In this document: positions 50,091 to 51,777 of the stretch, piece after piece
Layout: each line of letters opens with the position of its first letter
Numbering within the stretch: position 1 is the first letter of the stretch
NCBI RefSeq assembly: GCF_021699195.1
Contig: NZ_SSXE01000047.1
Location: 1 to 51,777 of the forward strand
Source of the DNA: Nonomuraea sp. MG754425
GTDB lineage: Bacteria > Actinomycetota > Actinomycetes > Streptosporangiales > Streptosporangiaceae
Reading direction: 5' to 3'
Length of the DNA stretch: 51,777 nucleotides
Notes under the pieces: generated by a model
What the model was told of the DNA's origin: nothing
What the model saw: only the letters and a program-made list of their open reading frames with translations
Databases searched by the model: none
Translations under genes and position numbers: made by a program

Positions 50091-50946
50091 ATGCCCGCGC
50101 TCACCCCGGCGGCCCCCCCGCCGCCCGCTCGTGCGCCCGCCGGCCGTAGCCCTCCCACTGCTCCTGCCGGGAGCCTTCCTGGTCCTGCTCGCGCTGGCCG
50201 TGGCGGTGCCCGGCCTGCTCGCCGGCGCGGACCCGCTCGCGGCCGACCCGCTGCGCGCGCTCGCGCCACCGGGCCCCGACAACTGGTTCGGCAGCGACCA
50301 CCTCGGACGCGACGTGCTGGCCAGGGTGGTGCACGGCGCCCGGCACTCCCTCAGCATCGGCGTCGCGGCCACCGTCCTGGCCGTCACCTCGGGCGTGCTG
50401 CTCGGCCTGGCCGCCGGGCTGTCGCCCCGGTGGCTGGACGAGGCGCTGGCGCGCGCGTTCGACGTCCTGTCCACCCTGCCCGAACTGCTGCTCGCGCTGC
50501 TCATCGTGGCGATCGTCGGCCCCGGCACCGGGAACGTGATCTTCGCCATCGCCGTCGCGCAGATCCCGAACTACGCCCGCGTGATCCGCGCGCAGACCTT
50601 CGTCGTGCGCCGCTCGGGCTACGTCGAGCAGGCCGTCACCTTCGGCCGTCCCCGCCTGGCGATCACCGCCGGGCACGTGCTGCCGAACGTGCTCGGGCCC
50701 ATCCCCGTGCTGGCCACGATCGGGCTCGGCACCGCGGTCATCGCCAGCTCCGGGCTGAGCTTCCTCGGCATGGGGCCGCAGCCGCCGGCCGCCGAGTGGG
50801 GCGCGATGCTCTCCGAGGCCCGCAACTACCTGCGGGTGGCCTGGTGGGAGGCGCTGTTCCCGGGGCTGGCGATCACGCTGACCGTCGTCTGCCTCACGGT
50901 CGCGGGCCGCCGCCTGCAGCGCCGCTTCGAAGGAAGGAAACCATGA
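50091..50946 (+). CDS. Peptide-type ABC transporter permease (DppC/OppC-like), 5' end possibly frameshifted
   Basis: From GTG 50131 an open frame encodes a DppC-like permease: LPLLLPGAFLVLLALAVAVPG, NWFGSDHLGRDVLARVVHGARHSL, the coupling motif VRRSGYVEQAVTFGRPRLAITAGHVLPN, and ASSGLSFLGMGPQPPAAEWGAML. However, a better start (ATG 50091, GAGG nine bases before) is in a different frame. Removing one C from the C7 run at 50113-50119 joins it as MPALTPAAPRRPLVRPPAVA, a typical N-terminus. Either the sequence has an indel, the gene is phase-variable, or it starts at GTG 50131 without a ribosome site. The region between is thus included. Confidence 0.75.
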
Positions 50947-51777
50947 CCGCCACCCGGGACGAGCACGCCCCCACCACCGGACCGCAGGCTCCCGCCCCGC
51001 TCGTCGGCGTCCGGGACCTGCGGGTGGGTTTCGGCGGGACGGAGGTCGTGCGGGGCGTCTCGCTGTCCGTCGCGCCCGGCGAGTGCGTGGCGATCGTCGG
51101 GGAGTCCGGTTCGGGCAAGAGCGTCACGGCGCGCACCCTGCTGGGGCTGGCCGGGCCGGGCTCGCAGGTGCGGGCGGCGGCGTTCACGGTCGCGGGACGG
51201 GACGCGCTCGGCTTCGGGGAACGGGAGTGGCGGGCGCTGCGCGGCCGGTTCGCCGGGCTCGTGCTCCAGGACGCGCTGGTCTCGCTCGACCCGCTGCGCA
51301 CCGTGGGCGCGGAGATCGGCGAGGTGCTGGCCGTGCACGACGTGGTGCCGCGGGCGTGGCGGCCGAGCCGGGTGCTCGAACTGCTGGAGTCGGTGGGGGT
51401 GCCGGAGCCGGAGACGCGGGCCGGGCAGCGTCCGCACGAGTTGTCGGGCGGGCTGCGGCAGCGCGTGCTCATCGCCTCCGCCATCGCCGCCGAACCCGAG
51501 CTGATCATCGCAGACGAGCCCACGACCGCGCTCGACGTGACCGTGCAGGCGCAGATCCTGCGGCTGCTCGGCGAACGCAAGGCGGCGGGCACCGCGCTGC
51601 TGCTGATCAGCCATGACCTCGCCGTGGTCGGCTCGATCGCCGACCGGGTCCTGGTCATGCACGACGGCCGGATCGTCGAGGAGGGGCCCGCGCCGGACGT
51701 GCTGGCCGCGCCCGCGCACGACTACACGCGCGCCCTGCTGGCGGCGGTGCCGTCGGCGGCCTCCCGCGGCACCCGCC
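50943..51777 (+). CDS. Peptide-type ABC transporter ATP-binding protein (DppD/OppD-like), 3' end outside window
   Basis: The visible 278 residues start MTATRDEHAPTTGPQAPAP and have Walker A GESGSGKS (about 53-60), Q-loop LVLQDALVSLDP, signature LSGGLRQR (about 166), Walker B LIIADEPTTALDV and H-loop LISHDLAVV. It should power the two preceding permeases, perhaps with a DppF partner beyond the window. ATG follows GAAGGA and overlaps the end of the permease gene by four bases. The frame is open to the last base. Confidence 0.92.
   Translation, partial: MTATRDEHAPTTGPQAPAPLVGVRDLRVGFGGTEVVRGVSLSVAPGECVAIVGESGSGKSVTARTLLGLAGPGSQVRAAAFTVAGRDALGFGEREWRALRGRFAGLVLQDALVSLDPLRTVGAEIGEVLAVHDVVPRAWRPSRVLELLESVGVPEPETRAGQRPHELSGGLRQRVLIASAIAAEPELIIADEPTTALDVTVQAQILRLLGERKAAGTALLLISHDLAVVGSIADRVLVMHDGRIVEEGPAPDVLAAPAHDYTRALLAAVPSAASRGTR

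Overview
The window is very GC-rich, with tightly packed genes, frequent ATGA/GTGA overlaps and GTG starts. Its markers are a type VII secretion type polymorphic effector, MsiK-style sugar ABC operons without an ATPase, paired P450s, and Tat and lipoprotein signals. This fits a filamentous actinomycete, and the gene mix suggests the Streptosporangiales (Nonomuraea-like). The genus is inference; no rRNA or tRNA gene was seen.

Layout. 1-4.5 kb: the 3' part of a seven-repeat lectin propeller; an isoprenoid-synthase-fold protein abutting a membrane NACHT NTPase; a convergent membrane protein. 4.7-7.8 kb: a patch that looks less GC-rich and recombined, with an ArsR-type regulator, a possible small ORF, a hypothetical protein, a SAM methyltransferase, a degenerate TniQ-like fragment and IS21-like end repeats. 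7.8-12.6 kb: an oxidation cassette (ferredoxin, P450, aldehyde dehydrogenase, zinc alcohol dehydrogenase, PHP hydrolase), then a convergent second P450 with a palindromic operator.

13.9-27.2 kb: a type VII/polymorphic toxin locus. It holds an SseB protein, an unknown protein, a YbaB/EbfC protein, a WXG100-like protein, a 3353-aa effector and two mutually paralogous downstream proteins (candidate immunity proteins). The effector carries one intact and one degenerate HExxH domain, a possible third copy, and about six Gly/Ser-rich beta modules.

27.3-31.9 kb: a secreted NTF2-like protein, a sulfonate-type ABC transporter (apparently leaderless) and a stand-alone LanC-like protein. 31.9-40 kb: a secreted HExxH metalloprotease, divergent from a GH127/sugar-transport operon that ends in a decayed copy of the same metalloprotease. 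40.1-51.8 kb: a PaaX-type repressor divergent from a long sulfur/flavin operon. That operon begins with a leaderless leader peptide ending in Cys-Arg, followed by a flavin reductase, a glutathionyl-hydroquinone-reductase-like protein, four bacterial-luciferase-like monooxygenases and a peptide-type ABC transporter. A 50-aa decapeptide-repeat ORF bridges two transporter genes, and a C7 tract may mark a frameshift in another.

The sulfonate transporter and the flavin operon share a promoter-proximal element (CCC-N8-RGTAGGAA followed by TTGACT). A third, inverted copy lies before the LanC-like gene. This suggests co-regulation of organosulfur scavenging: uptake, reduced-flavin supply, C-S bond cleavage and uptake of a second substrate class.
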